DNA from: Variovorax sp. ZS18.2.2
Lineage (GTDB): Bacteria > Pseudomonadota > Gammaproteobacteria > Burkholderiales > Burkholderiaceae_C
Direction of reading: 5' to 3'
Assembly: GCF_024701975.1 (NCBI RefSeq)
Contig: NZ_JANLNM010000014.1
Coordinates: forward strand, 52,782 to 116,781
DNA: 64,000 bases
This document shows positions 56,045-64,000 of this stretch, piece by piece. Each line of letters opens with the position of its first letter. Positions within the stretch are counted from its first letter, which is position 1. Both the position numbers and the translations under genes were made by a program. Below the pieces are notes generated by a model. It was not told where the DNA came from, did no database searches, and saw only the letters and a program-made list of their open reading frames with translations.

Positions 56045-56078
56045 CAAACGTTTGCGCAAACCTTTGCGCAAACGTTTG
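56045..56078. promoter_or_regulatory. 34-bp perfect palindrome, LacI-type operator candidate
   Basis: CAAACGTTTGCGCAAA (56045-56060) is followed by CC and then its exact reverse complement, TTTGCGCAAACGTTTG (56063-56078). Each half contains CAAACGTTTG and TTTGCGCAAA, both typical of LacI/GalR sites, so up to three overlapping operators are present. It lies just upstream of the nucleoside-hydrolase lipoprotein gene. No LacI regulator is encoded in the window. Confidence 0.85.
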
Positions 56079-56177
56079 CCAAACTCTAAATGGCAAAGCA
56101 CGCGCATGGCAAGCGCTGTGGCTAGGTGTTTTCCGCGAGGCCGCGCGAAGCGGCCCCGGGACGCGTGTCGATGCCTG

Positions 56178-57797
56178 TCAGCCTGCGTTGGGCGGGGGAT
56201 CGATCAGGCGGTTCTCGCGCAGCGGCGAGCGGTTGAGCAGGGCAGGCTGCTCTTCCTCAGGCGCGACCTCGGCCTTGTCCAGGCCGATGCCCGGCACGGC
56301 CTTGTTGGACGACGCCGCCGGCACCGGGCACGAACCGGAACTGCGCAGCGTGAGCGCCGCGGCCAGCCGCGCCTCGGCGGGGTCGCCGAGCTGGTGGCCG
56401 AAGTCGTCGGCCACGGTGCAATTGGCGTTGGGCGTGAAGCCGTCGCCGTAGTCGCCGAAGCCCGCCTGGTTCACGCCCTTGAACTGGATCGCGAAGTAGG
56501 TGGTGCCGCAGTTGTCCTGCGGATAGAAGCCGTAGGGCTTGCCGCAGGTGGTGCCACCGACAAGATTGACCGTGACGCCGATGCCGCGCAGGCTGTTGAT
56601 CACCGACTCGCTGGCCGAGCAGGTGTCGGGGCTGGTCAGCACGGTGACACGCGAAAGGCCGAGCGTGGGCAACGGCTGGTTGGTGCGGCTGGTGCCGATG
56701 AACGGGGTCAGGGCCTGCGCGAGCGTCAAGCGGAACGGGTTCTTGTCGTTGAAGCTCAGCAGCTCGAAGGTCTTGCCGGCCGTCTGGCCGGGCCCGGCCA
56801 CCATGTAGGCCAGCCGGCTCGCGATGTTGAGCTGGCCGCCGCCGTTGTAGCGCATGTCGAGCACCAGGTCCTGGATGCCGCCGTTCTCCTTGAGCTTGTT
56901 CACCGCCGCGATGAGCTGCGCTTCGGAGGTGGTGATGTGATCGTTGAACAGCAGATAGCCAACGCGGTTGCCCGGGTCTCCGATGGTCTTGACGTTCTGC
57001 ACCGGCGTGCGCGTCACCTGGGCGGCCGTGAGGTCGATGGTTCGCGTCGCGCTGCCTTCCTGCAGCTTGAAGGTGTGCGTTTCGCCGGCTGCCTGCGGCG
57101 AGATGCCGCGGTTGATGACTGCCGTGTTGGTGCCGTTGAGCACGTCGACGCCATCGATCTCGAGGATCTTCGCACCGCGCGCGATGCCGGCGGCGGCGGC
57201 GGGCGAGCTCGAGTGCGGCTCGACGAAAGCCACGCGCAGGTCGCGGTTCGGGCGGGAACTGCGCACGAACGCGAACTCGATCCCGTAGCCCGGCGAGACG
57301 CCGGCGTTCGACAGCTGGCGGTACGCCTCGGTGTCGTAGATGTAGTGGAAGCGGTCCTTGGCACGGCCCGAGGGCGAGGTGGTGGCCGGCGTCTTGAGCA
57401 CGTTGAAGAAGGCGACGGGCGTTGCGTAGTCGGCGGCCACCAGGGTGGCCGGCACTTCGTTGTACCAAAGGTAGGTTTCGTCGATCCAGCTGCGCACCCA
57501 GCTCTTTTCGTTGTCGACGGTGCCGGCGGTGTCGGGATAGGCGGCACCGGTTTCGGGGTTGATGCCACGACGCGGCGCGGCGCACTGGCCGGCGACGTCC
57601 GAGGATGGAACAAAGCCGCCGTTGGTGGGCGGATTGCCGCCAGGTGGCAGCCCACCGATCGGAAAGCCGCCGCCGCCTCCTCCACCCCCGCCGCCACCGC
57701 CACACCCCGCCAGCAGGCTCGCCACGGCCAGTGCCGCCGCGGCGGCCCATGCACCGGGGCGCGGCAACGGCCGCAGGTCTGTATTGCGAAAGCCCAT
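56178..57797 (-). CDS. S41-family peptidase (C-terminal processing protease-like) lipoprotein with PDZ domain
   Basis: The ATG at 57797 has a very good ribosome-binding site (AGGAGGAAATCC); the product has 539 residues. A lipobox LAGC (C32) is followed by 12 glycines. A PDZ domain (GYGIEFAFV, AAAAGIARGAKILEIDGVDV) and the S41 core (LVLDMRYNGGGQL) follow. The serine region TCSASESVINSL is at about 388-400. A lysine is expected about 25 residues further on, near CGKPYG. It is probably an outer-membrane or periplasmic protease. The gene lies 48 bp from the AAA protein gene upstream on the same strand. Confidence 0.92.
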   Translation of the reverse strand: MGFRNTDLRPLPRPGAWAAAAALAVASLLAGCGGGGGGGGGGGGFPIGGLPPGGNPPTNGGFVPSSDVAGQCAAPRRGINPETGAAYPDTAGTVDNEKSWVRSWIDETYLWYNEVPATLVAADYATPVAFFNVLKTPATTSPSGRAKDRFHYIYDTEAYRQLSNAGVSPGYGIEFAFVRSSRPNRDLRVAFVEPHSSSPAAAAGIARGAKILEIDGVDVLNGTNTAVINRGISPQAAGETHTFKLQEGSATRTIDLTAAQVTRTPVQNVKTIGDPGNRVGYLLFNDHITTSEAQLIAAVNKLKENGGIQDLVLDMRYNGGGQLNIASRLAYMVAGPGQTAGKTFELLSFNDKNPFRLTLAQALTPFIGTSRTNQPLPTLGLSRVTVLTSPDTCSASESVINSLRGIGVTVNLVGGTTCGKPYGFYPQDNCGTTYFAIQFKGVNQAGFGDYGDGFTPNANCTVADDFGHQLGDPAEARLAAALTLRSSGSCPVPAASSNKAVPGIGLDKAEVAPEEEQPALLNRSPLRENRLIDPPPNAG

Positions 57798-57845
57798 GGA
57801 TTTCCTCCTCGTGCCCGCGACCGCGAACACGTCCCTTGTTGATCT

Positions 57846-60170
57846 TTACTGGACGAAGCCCATGCCGCGCGATTCGCGGACTTCGGGCTTGATGCGGTGC
57901 TCGGCCTCGAGCTGGTCGAGAAACTCCGCCGCCGAAAACTCGACCGCGAGGATATCGGTCTGACGTTTCACCGCCGCGAAATCCCCCGGGCACAGCTGTG
58001 CCAATTGCGCGAGCCGCGTTTTCACTTCGCCGGTCAGGAGCGCCGCATCGCCGGCGAGCGCCTCGGTCACGAACATGCGCTCGCGCTGCACGGCCGTGAG
58101 CGGCTTGAACTTGATCTTGAAGGTGAAGCGCCGCAGCGCCGCCTGGTCGAGCCGGTCCAGCAAGTTGGTGGTGCAGACGAACACGCCGTTGAAGCGCTCC
58201 ATGCCTTGCAGCATCTCGTTGACCTCGGTGACCTCGTAGGTGCGCTGCGCGCCACGCCGGTCCTGCAGGAAGGAGTCGGCCTCGTCCAGCAGCAGCACGG
58301 CTTTTTCGGCCTCGGCTTCCTTGAACATGGCGGCCATGTTCTGCTCGGTCTCGCCGACGTACTTGCTCATGAGATCGCTGGCCTGCTTGATGATGAGCGG
58401 CCGGCCCACGGCCCGGGCGATGTGCTCGGCCAGCGCGGTCTTGCCGGTGCCCGGCGCGCCGTAGAAGCACAGCGTGCCGTGGCCGCGCGCCTTGAGCGCC
58501 TCGACGATGCGCGGGATCTCGAAACGGGTCTCGACGTTGAGCATCTCGAGGTCGTAGGTGGTGACGTTGCGGCGCTCGCCGCGGCCGGTGTCGAGCGTGC
58601 CCAGCGCCAGGTCGGCGTTGCGCAACTGTCGCTCGATCAGCCCTTCCATCGAGGCGTCGTCGGTCTTCGCGAGCCCTGCGAAGCGCACCGCGGTGCGGAT
58701 CTGCGCGGGCGTGAGTCCCTTGCGCTCGGCGAGCTTGGCAGTGAAGGCCTCGGACACCACGACGCCTTCGAGCGTCTTCTTCACGAGCTGCTCGCGTGCG
58801 CCGGGCGGCGGCGACTTGAGTTCGAGGTGGTAGGCGAAGCGGCGGCGGAACGCAGGGTCGATCTGCTCGATGCGGTTGGTGACCCACAGCGTCGGTACGG
58901 GGTTGGCCTCGAGGATCTGGTTGACCCAGGCCTTGCCGCTCACGCTGCCGCTGGTGGGCGCCGGAATCTGCTCGGCGCGCGCCATGAACTGCGCGGCCTC
59001 GGTGCTGATCGGCGGGAACACGTCTTCGACCTCGTCGAACAGCAAGGCGGCCTGCGCGCTGCCCTTGAGGAACACCTGTGCGATCTGCAGCGAGCGGTAG
59101 CGGTCGCGGCCGCTCAATGAGTTGCCGTCGCGGTCGGCGTACTCGACTTCGAAGAGCTCAAGTCCTGCGGCTTGCGCGACCACTTTCGCGAGTTCGGTCT
59201 TGCCGGTGCCGGGCGGCCCGTAGAGCAGCACGTTGACGCCGGGCTCCTTGCGCGCGACAGCGGCGCGCAACAGCGTGACTAGCATCTGCGCGTCTTCTTC
59301 GACGAAAGAGAAGTCGTGCGGCGTGAGCGCGCTCTTGGCCGAGGGCCGCGTGAATACGGCCATCAATTCGTTGTGGTCGCGGTACTCGCGCATCAGCACC
59401 GGCGGCAGTTTCTCGCTGACCTTCATGAGGTCGGCAAGGTCGGTGATGTTGTGCTCGGAGATCAGGTTCTCCACGAGGCCGATGCGTTCGAGCCGCGAGC
59501 CCGCGCGCAATGCCTCGCCCACTTCGCTCGCGTTGACGCCCGCGATGTCAGCGATGGCCGCGTAGGCCTCGGGCGCGTTGTTGACCTTGAACTCGACCAG
59601 CAGCGAACGCAGGTCGCGCTGGTAGCGCGCGAGCGTGCCGTAGAGCAGCAGCGCGCGCTCGGCCTTGTTGAGTTGGAGGAGGCCCGCGAGTGCGTCGATG
59701 TTCTTCTCGACCAATGTCGATTGCTTGCGCAGCGCATGCGTGAGCCAGTCGCGCGTGACGGCGAGCACCGAGAGCAGGTCTTTCGGCTGGTCCTTCGCGT
59801 ATTCGTCCAGGTAGAAGAAGAGCGTGCCTTCTTCATACGGGCCGCGCCACACGCCGTGGCGTTCGAGCAGCGTGCGGCCATCGAAATTCTCGACGCCCTT
59901 CCACGCTTCGTTGCCCGCGCAGCGTCGGCCGAGGAACTCGCGCAATCGCTGCAGCACCGCGGCGGGCCACACGAGATGGCGCCCGGTGAGCGAGAGCAAT
60001 CCGTTGATATCGCGTCGCACATTGAAGCGCGGCCCCTGCTTGGCTGCGAGCGTGAGCACGAAGTGCGAGCACATGAGCTCGAGCACCGGCGCTTCCTTCA
60101 GGCCAGGCGAAGGCAATGCCTGCCCGCGTACCGCAGCAGCCACTACATCGACACCCGCACGCTTGACCAT
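57846..60170 (-). CDS. Protein with two AAA+ ATPase domains
   Basis: The ATG at 60170 follows GGAGGTTGCCTG; the product has 774 residues. The first 270 residues are a family-specific helical region. Two AAA modules follow: LLYGPPGTGKTELA (near 317) with ALLFDEVEDVF and NRIEQIDPAFRRRF, then CFYGAPGTGKTALA (near 570) with VLLLDEADSFL and TTNLLDRLDQAALRRF. Both have Walker A, Walker B and arginine-finger regions, so both may hydrolyse ATP. It is a cytosolic hexamer-type remodeller of unknown substrate. The S41 lipoprotein gene follows on the same strand; a functional link is not proven. Confidence 0.88.
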   Translation of the reverse strand: MVKRAGVDVVAAAVRGQALPSPGLKEAPVLELMCSHFVLTLAAKQGPRFNVRRDINGLLSLTGRHLVWPAAVLQRLREFLGRRCAGNEAWKGVENFDGRTLLERHGVWRGPYEEGTLFFYLDEYAKDQPKDLLSVLAVTRDWLTHALRKQSTLVEKNIDALAGLLQLNKAERALLLYGTLARYQRDLRSLLVEFKVNNAPEAYAAIADIAGVNASEVGEALRAGSRLERIGLVENLISEHNITDLADLMKVSEKLPPVLMREYRDHNELMAVFTRPSAKSALTPHDFSFVEEDAQMLVTLLRAAVARKEPGVNVLLYGPPGTGKTELAKVVAQAAGLELFEVEYADRDGNSLSGRDRYRSLQIAQVFLKGSAQAALLFDEVEDVFPPISTEAAQFMARAEQIPAPTSGSVSGKAWVNQILEANPVPTLWVTNRIEQIDPAFRRRFAYHLELKSPPPGAREQLVKKTLEGVVVSEAFTAKLAERKGLTPAQIRTAVRFAGLAKTDDASMEGLIERQLRNADLALGTLDTGRGERRNVTTYDLEMLNVETRFEIPRIVEALKARGHGTLCFYGAPGTGKTALAEHIARAVGRPLIIKQASDLMSKYVGETEQNMAAMFKEAEAEKAVLLLDEADSFLQDRRGAQRTYEVTEVNEMLQGMERFNGVFVCTTNLLDRLDQAALRRFTFKIKFKPLTAVQRERMFVTEALAGDAALLTGEVKTRLAQLAQLCPGDFAAVKRQTDILAVEFSAAEFLDQLEAEHRIKPEVRESRGMGFVQ

Positions 60171-60277
60171 CAGGCAACCTCCAATTGAGGAATTTCGTGG
60201 AGAGACCATAACGCAGACTTTTGGCTTCGGGAAGACGCCGAAAGGGTAAAAACCCTGATCTGGCGATTCCAGCCACA

Positions 60278-61486
60278 ATGCGCGCCATGGTCGGAATCGA
60301 AGAAATCCAGCGCGCCGCAGTGCGCCTCCAGGGTCAGGTGCTCAATACGCCCTGTGTCGAATCACGCACGCTCTCCGAAATCGTCGGTGCGCAGGTGTTC
60401 CTGAAATTCGAGAACCTGCAGTTCACATCCTCCTTCAAGGAGCGGGGTGCGTGCAACAAGCTGGTCGATCTTTCGGAGGCCGGCACGCGCGGCGTGATCG
60501 CCATGTCGGCCGGCAACCATGCGCAGGGTGTGGCCTATCACGCGCAGCGGCTGGGCCTCCGGGCGCTGATCGTGATGCCGCGCTTCACGCCCGGCGTAAA
60601 GATCGAGCGCACGCGCGGCTTCGGCGCCGAGGTGGTGCTGCACGGCGACACGCTCGACGCGGCGCGTGCGCATGCATTGGAGCTTGCCGAACGCGAGGGG
60701 CTGACCTTCGTGCACCCCTACGACGACGAAGCCATCATCGCCGGCCAGGGCACGGTGGCACTCGAGATGCTCGATGTGGTGCCCGACCTCGACACGCTGG
60801 TCGTGGCGGTCGGCGGCGGCGGGCTGATCGCCGGCATGGCGGTCGCGGCGCGCGATCGCAAGCCCGGCATCGAGATCGTCGGCGTGCAGACCACGCGCTT
60901 CCCGGGCATGGTCAACGCCATCAAGGGCACGCACCACGTGCAGGGCAAGAGCACCATCGCCGAAGGCATCGCGGTCGGTACGCCCGGGGTGCTGACCAAG
61001 GAAATCATCGCCAGCAAGGTCGACGACCTCGTGCTGGTGGACGAAGGCGACATCGAACAGGGCGTGCTGATGCTGCTCGAGATCGAAAAGACCCTTGTGG
61101 AAGGTGCGGGTGCCGCCGGTTTGGCGGCGCTGATCCGGCATCCGGAGCGCTTCAAGGGCAAGCGCGTCGGGCTGGTGCTGTCGGGCGGGAACATCGATCC
61201 GCTGCTGCTCGCCGCCATCATCGAGCGCGGCATGGTGCGGGCCGGCCGGCTGGCGCGGGTGCGGGTGAGCGCGCGCGATGTGCCGGGCTCGCTGGCCGAG
61301 ATCACGGCCACTGTCGCCGAAGCGGGCGCTAACGTCGACGAGGTTCATCACCAGCGCGCCTTCACGATGCTGGCCGCCCAGAACGTCGATATCGAGCTGG
61401 TCCTGCAGACCCGTGGACGAGCCCACCTGGCCAGTGTGCTGACGGCCCTGAAGGACGCCGGCTTCGAGGCCGAGGAGCAACATTGA
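60278..61486 (+). CDS. Threonine ammonia-lyase with C-terminal ACT domain
   Basis: The 402-residue PLP enzyme has the Schiff-base lysine K54 in FTSSFKERGA, SAGNHAQGVAYHAQ and the glycine loop VAVGGGGLIAGMA. LSGGNIDPLLL follows, and then an ACT domain from about 325 (RVRVSARDVPGSLAEI). The size and single ACT domain match the catabolic/short biosynthetic class, which deaminates threonine to 2-oxobutyrate. Starts at 60278 and 60287 are both possible. It is divergent from the AAA gene with a gap of 107 bp. Confidence 0.94.
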   Translation: MRAMVGIEEIQRAAVRLQGQVLNTPCVESRTLSEIVGAQVFLKFENLQFTSSFKERGACNKLVDLSEAGTRGVIAMSAGNHAQGVAYHAQRLGLRALIVMPRFTPGVKIERTRGFGAEVVLHGDTLDAARAHALELAEREGLTFVHPYDDEAIIAGQGTVALEMLDVVPDLDTLVVAVGGGGLIAGMAVAARDRKPGIEIVGVQTTRFPGMVNAIKGTHHVQGKSTIAEGIAVGTPGVLTKEIIASKVDDLVLVDEGDIEQGVLMLLEIEKTLVEGAGAAGLAALIRHPERFKGKRVGLVLSGGNIDPLLLAAIIERGMVRAGRLARVRVSARDVPGSLAEITATVAEAGANVDEVHHQRAFTMLAAQNVDIELVLQTRGRAHLASVLTALKDAGFEAEEQH

Positions 61487-61584
61487 GAGAGTGAGAGGGG
61501 CTCGCAACTCCCTAGACCGCTCCACAGGGCCCCGCCGGTAAAATGCCGCCAGTTTTGTCATTTGAGTATTCGAGGTACTTCCCG

Positions 61585-61737
61585 ATGTCCAACCCCACTC
61601 CCGTCGATCCCGGCCATGCCGCCGCCGCCGAACATGACGCCGTCGAATCGGTCGTTCACCTGATGCCGCTCGTGCTCCCGCTCGCTGGCGGCGTGCTGAT
61701 GCTTTTGCTGGCATCCATCGCTGTCTACTTGGCCTGA
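61585..61737 (+). CDS. Small single-pass membrane peptide
   Basis: The ATG at 61585 follows GAGGTACTTCCCG. The 50-residue peptide has an acidic, alanine-rich first half (PVDPGHAAAAEHDAVES) and one hydrophobic helix (LMPLVLPLAGGVLMLLLASI). The strong ribosome-binding site and clean layout argue for a real gene. A small hairpin, GACAGCC/GGCTGTC, follows at 61736-61754. Function unknown; it sits 146 bp before pckG on the same strand. Confidence 0.75.
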   Translation: MSNPTPVDPGHAAAAEHDAVESVVHLMPLVLPLAGGVLMLLLASIAVYLA

Positions 61738-61883
61738 CAGCCTCTTGGGCTGTCGTCCGCGGGCGGTGCGGCCCGCGGCGGCGCAATCTCCCTTCGCGAA
61801 ACGTTTTCTCAAACGGACCTCCGCGCCCACGCAGGCACGGCGTCCCGTTCGGAAAGACGATTTTTCAACTTAGGAGATTTCCG

Positions 61884-63749
61884 ATGAACGCACCCACGAT
61901 GAAGGGCCTCACCATTCAGGCGCCCTCATACGTCAAGAACGCGAAACTGATTGCCTGGGTGGCCGACATGGCCGCGCTGTGCAAACCCGAGTCCATCTAC
62001 TGGTGTGACGGCAGCAAGGAAGAGTACGACCGCCTCTGCCAGCAACTGGTCGATGCTGGCACCTTCAAGAAGCTCAACCCCGCCAAGCGCCCGAACTCGT
62101 TCCTTGCAGTGTCCGATCCGACCGACGTTGCGCGCGTCGAGGACCGCACCTTCATCTGCTCCCACGAGAAAGAAAGCGCCGGCCCCACCAACAATTGGAT
62201 GGCACCGGCCGAGATGCGTGCCACGCTGCAGCCGCTTTTCGACGGCTGCATGAAGGGCCGCACGATGTACGTGGTGCCGTTCAGCATGGGTCCGCTGGGC
62301 TCGCCGATCGCGCACATCGGGATCGAACTCTCCGATTCGCCCTACGTGGCGGTCAACATGCGCATCATGACCCGCATGGGCAAGGCCGTGTACGAGGTGC
62401 TGGGCGCCGACGGCGAGTTCGTCCCCTGCGTGCACACCGTGGGCGCGCCGCTCGAGGCCGGGCAGAAGGACGTGTCCTGGCCCTGCAACAAGACCAAGTA
62501 CATCGTTCACTACCCTGAGACGCGCGAGATCTGGAGCTACGGCTCGGGCTACGGCGGCAACGCGCTGCTGGGCAAGAAGTGCTTCGCGCTGCGCATCGCC
62601 TCGAACATGGGCCGCGACGAAGGCTGGCTGGCCGAGCACATGCTGATCCTGGGCGTGACGAATCCCGAGGGCAAGAAGTACCACGTGGCCGCCGCTTTCC
62701 CCAGCGCCTGCGGCAAGACGAATTTCTCGATGCTGGTGCCGCCCGCCGGCTTCGAAGGCTGGAAGGTCACGACCATCGGCGACGACATCGCCTGGATCAA
62801 ACCCGGCAAGGACGGCCGCCTGTACGCGATCAACCCCGAAGCGGGTTACTTCGGCGTCGCGCCCGGCACCAACATGCTGACCAACCCGAACTGCATGGAC
62901 AGCCTGAACCACGACGTGATCTTCACGAACGTCGCGCTGACCGACGACGGCGACGTCTGGTGGGAAGGCATGGAACAGGACACCAAGACCTTGCCTGCGC
63001 ACCTGACCGACTGGCAGGGCAAGGACTGGACGCCGCAGATCGCCAAGGAAACCGGCGCGAAGGCTGCTCACCCGAATTCGCGCTTCACCGTGGCCGCGAC
63101 CAACAACCCGGCGCTTGACGATGCCTGGGACGATCCGAAGGGCGTGGCGATCGACGCCTTCATCTTCGGCGGCCGCCGTTCGACCACCGTGCCGTTGGTG
63201 ACCGAGGCGCGCAACTGGGTCGAGGGCGTCTACATGGCTGCGACGATGGGCTCCGAAACGACCGCTGCCGCCGGCGGCCAGCAAGGCGTGGTGCGCCGCG
63301 ACCCGTTCGCGATGCTGCCGTTCGCCGGCTACAACATGGCCGACTACTTCCAGCATTGGCTCAACGTCGGCAAGAAGCTTGAAGCCTCTGGCGCGAAGCT
63401 GCCGAAGATCTACACGACCAACTGGTTCCGCAAGGGTGCCGATGGCAAGTTCGTCTGGCCTGGCTATGGCGAGAACATGCGCGTGCTGAAGTGGATGATC
63501 GACCGTGTCGAGGGCAAGAAGACCGAAGGCATCGAGCACATCACCGGTGTGAGCCCGCGTTATGAAGATCTGAACTGGACGGGGCTGGAATTCAGCGCCG
63601 AGCAATTCGCTACCGTGACCAGCATCGACAAGGCGGCCTGGCAGGCTGAGCTGAAGCTGCATGCGGAGTTGTTCCAGCAGCTGTCGCATCATTTGCCGAA
63701 GGAATTGCCGGAAACCAAGGCAGCGATCGAGCAGCGCCTGGCTGCCTGA
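61884..63749 (+). CDS. pckG: Phosphoenolpyruvate carboxykinase (GTP)
   Basis: The 621-residue enzyme has the GTP-class kinase loop FPSACGKTNFSML at about 271-283, with the reactive cysteine, and the PEP/oxaloacetate region YGGNALLGKKCFALRIAS. WIKPGKDGRLYAINPEAGYFGVAPGTN, WEGVYMAATMGSETTAAA-like sequence and FAMLPFAGYNMADYFQHW complete the family pattern. It interconverts oxaloacetate and PEP in gluconeogenesis. The ATG follows TTAGGAGATTTCCG. A strong terminator lies 23 bp after the stop. Confidence 0.97.
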   Translation: MNAPTMKGLTIQAPSYVKNAKLIAWVADMAALCKPESIYWCDGSKEEYDRLCQQLVDAGTFKKLNPAKRPNSFLAVSDPTDVARVEDRTFICSHEKESAGPTNNWMAPAEMRATLQPLFDGCMKGRTMYVVPFSMGPLGSPIAHIGIELSDSPYVAVNMRIMTRMGKAVYEVLGADGEFVPCVHTVGAPLEAGQKDVSWPCNKTKYIVHYPETREIWSYGSGYGGNALLGKKCFALRIASNMGRDEGWLAEHMLILGVTNPEGKKYHVAAAFPSACGKTNFSMLVPPAGFEGWKVTTIGDDIAWIKPGKDGRLYAINPEAGYFGVAPGTNMLTNPNCMDSLNHDVIFTNVALTDDGDVWWEGMEQDTKTLPAHLTDWQGKDWTPQIAKETGAKAAHPNSRFTVAATNNPALDDAWDDPKGVAIDAFIFGGRRSTTVPLVTEARNWVEGVYMAATMGSETTAAAGGQQGVVRRDPFAMLPFAGYNMADYFQHWLNVGKKLEASGAKLPKIYTTNWFRKGADGKFVWPGYGENMRVLKWMIDRVEGKKTEGIEHITGVSPRYEDLNWTGLEFSAEQFATVTSIDKAAWQAELKLHAELFQQLSHHLPKELPETKAAIEQRLAA

Positions 63750-63771
63750 TCTTCAGCGGCTTCTAAATCGC

Positions 63772-63806
63772 AAAAGCCCGATGGAGCAATCCATCGGGCT
63801 TTTTTA
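63772..63806 (+). terminator. Rho-independent terminator of pckG
   Basis: A perfect 10-bp stem AGCCCGATGG (63775-63784) and CCATCGGGCT (63791-63800) with a 6-base loop is followed by a run of T on the plus strand and preceded by A on the other strand. Confidence 0.93.
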
Positions 63807-63879
63807 TTGGTCGCTTGCTTTAGCCAAGCATCAATTACTTGTTGATTTGATGCCGCAATTTAAATCGTTCGCCCAAAGC

Positions 63880-63913
63880 AAAAAACCCCAGTCAGGATTC
63901 TGACTGGGGTTTT
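63880..63913 (-). terminator. Rho-independent terminator of the rRNA operon
   Basis: The stem CCCCAGTCAG (63886-63895) and CTGACTGGGG (63900-63909) has a GATT loop. On the minus strand it ends in six T residues (63885-63880). It lies just after the 3' end of the 5S rRNA gene. T residues on the other side may also let it stop plus-strand transcripts. Confidence 0.92.
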
Positions 63914-63925
63914 CTGGGCTGTAAG

Positions 63926-64000
63926 AGCCTGACGATGACCTACTTTCACACGGGAACCCGCACTATCATCGGCGCTGAGTCGTTTCACTGTCCTGTTCGG
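63926..64000 (-). rRNA. rrf: 5S rRNA, 3' part (5' part off the window)
   Basis: On the minus strand the sequence reads CCGAACAGGACAGTGAAACG, then GCGCCGATGATAGTGCGGGT, CCCGTGTGAAAGTAGGTCAT and CGTCAGGCT, which is the 3' two thirds of a betaproteobacterial 5S rRNA. The 5' end and the rest of the rRNA operon lie beyond the right edge. The exact 3' end is uncertain by one or two bases. Confidence 0.96.

Noticed and set aside
63661..63903. A short plus-strand frame past the end of pckG.
   Set aside because: It overlaps the pckG 3' end and two terminators and has no ribosome-binding site or protein signature.

Overview
The window is most probably a chromosomal segment of a Burkholderiales bacterium of the Comamonadaceae, and a Variovorax-like species fits best. 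This is inferred from the GC-rich coding, the split methionine synthase, the composition of the hut locus, the dispersed CCCTCTCC/GGAGAGGG palindromic repeats and the 5S rRNA sequence at the right edge. No species name can be proved from the sequence alone.

Layout. (1) 1-5.42 kb: a visibly more AT-rich accessory block. It holds an OLD-family ATPase/TOPRIM nuclease cut by the left edge, a protein of unknown function with a short N-terminal glyoxalase-superfamily-like segment, a PD-(D/E)XK nuclease-like protein and a remnant of a YihY membrane protein. It ends abruptly inside comM, of which only the 3' part (5.42-6.01 kb) remains. This looks like a defence-type island inserted in comM. (2) 6.0-25.5 kb: a large catabolic locus on two divergent arms. 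The minus arm encodes a 6-hydroxynicotinate reductase-like Fe-S protein, a UPF0280 protein, two DUF1185 paralogues, a branched-chain-type ABC importer (LivHM fusion, LivG, LivF, two binding proteins), an exported nicotinamidase-like hydrolase, a two-subunit molybdenum hydroxylase (NicA/NicB-like) and a fumarylacetoacetase-family enzyme. The plus arm encodes a ferredoxin-NADP reductase, a TetR regulator and an enamidase-like amidohydrolase. A set of TGTAG/CTACA repeats lies between the arms. Together they suggest nicotinamide/nicotinate breakdown through 6-hydroxynicotinate and tetrahydro-6-oxonicotinate, a route best known from anaerobes. (3) 25.6-36.4 kb: GtrA, GT2 and GT39-like glycosylation genes downstream of the C-terminal MetH protein, then a secreted lipase with its foldase, a PACE-type efflux protein, a LysR regulator and the separate homocysteine-binding MetH protein. 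(4) 36.6-38.5 kb: a leucine-rich-repeat/DUF1963 fusion. (5) 38.5-52.8 kb: a complete histidine utilisation locus of the formylglutamate type (hutG, hutF, hutI, hutD, hutU, hutH, hutC) with a phytanoyl-CoA dioxygenase-like gene, an IclR regulator, two sets of ABC transporter genes and three HutC-like operators. (6) 52.9-64 kb: recQ, a nucleoside-hydrolase lipoprotein under a 34-bp LacI-type palindrome, an S41 protease lipoprotein, a double-AAA ATPase, threonine ammonia-lyase, a 50-residue membrane peptide, pckG, two terminators and the 3' end of an rRNA operon (5S rRNA, minus strand).

The most unusual signals are the nuclease-bearing island in comM, the hybrid nicotinate pathway with candidate genes for its unassigned steps, and repeat elements that have become coding sequence or start signals at nicB, hutI/hutF and an ABC ATPase gene.
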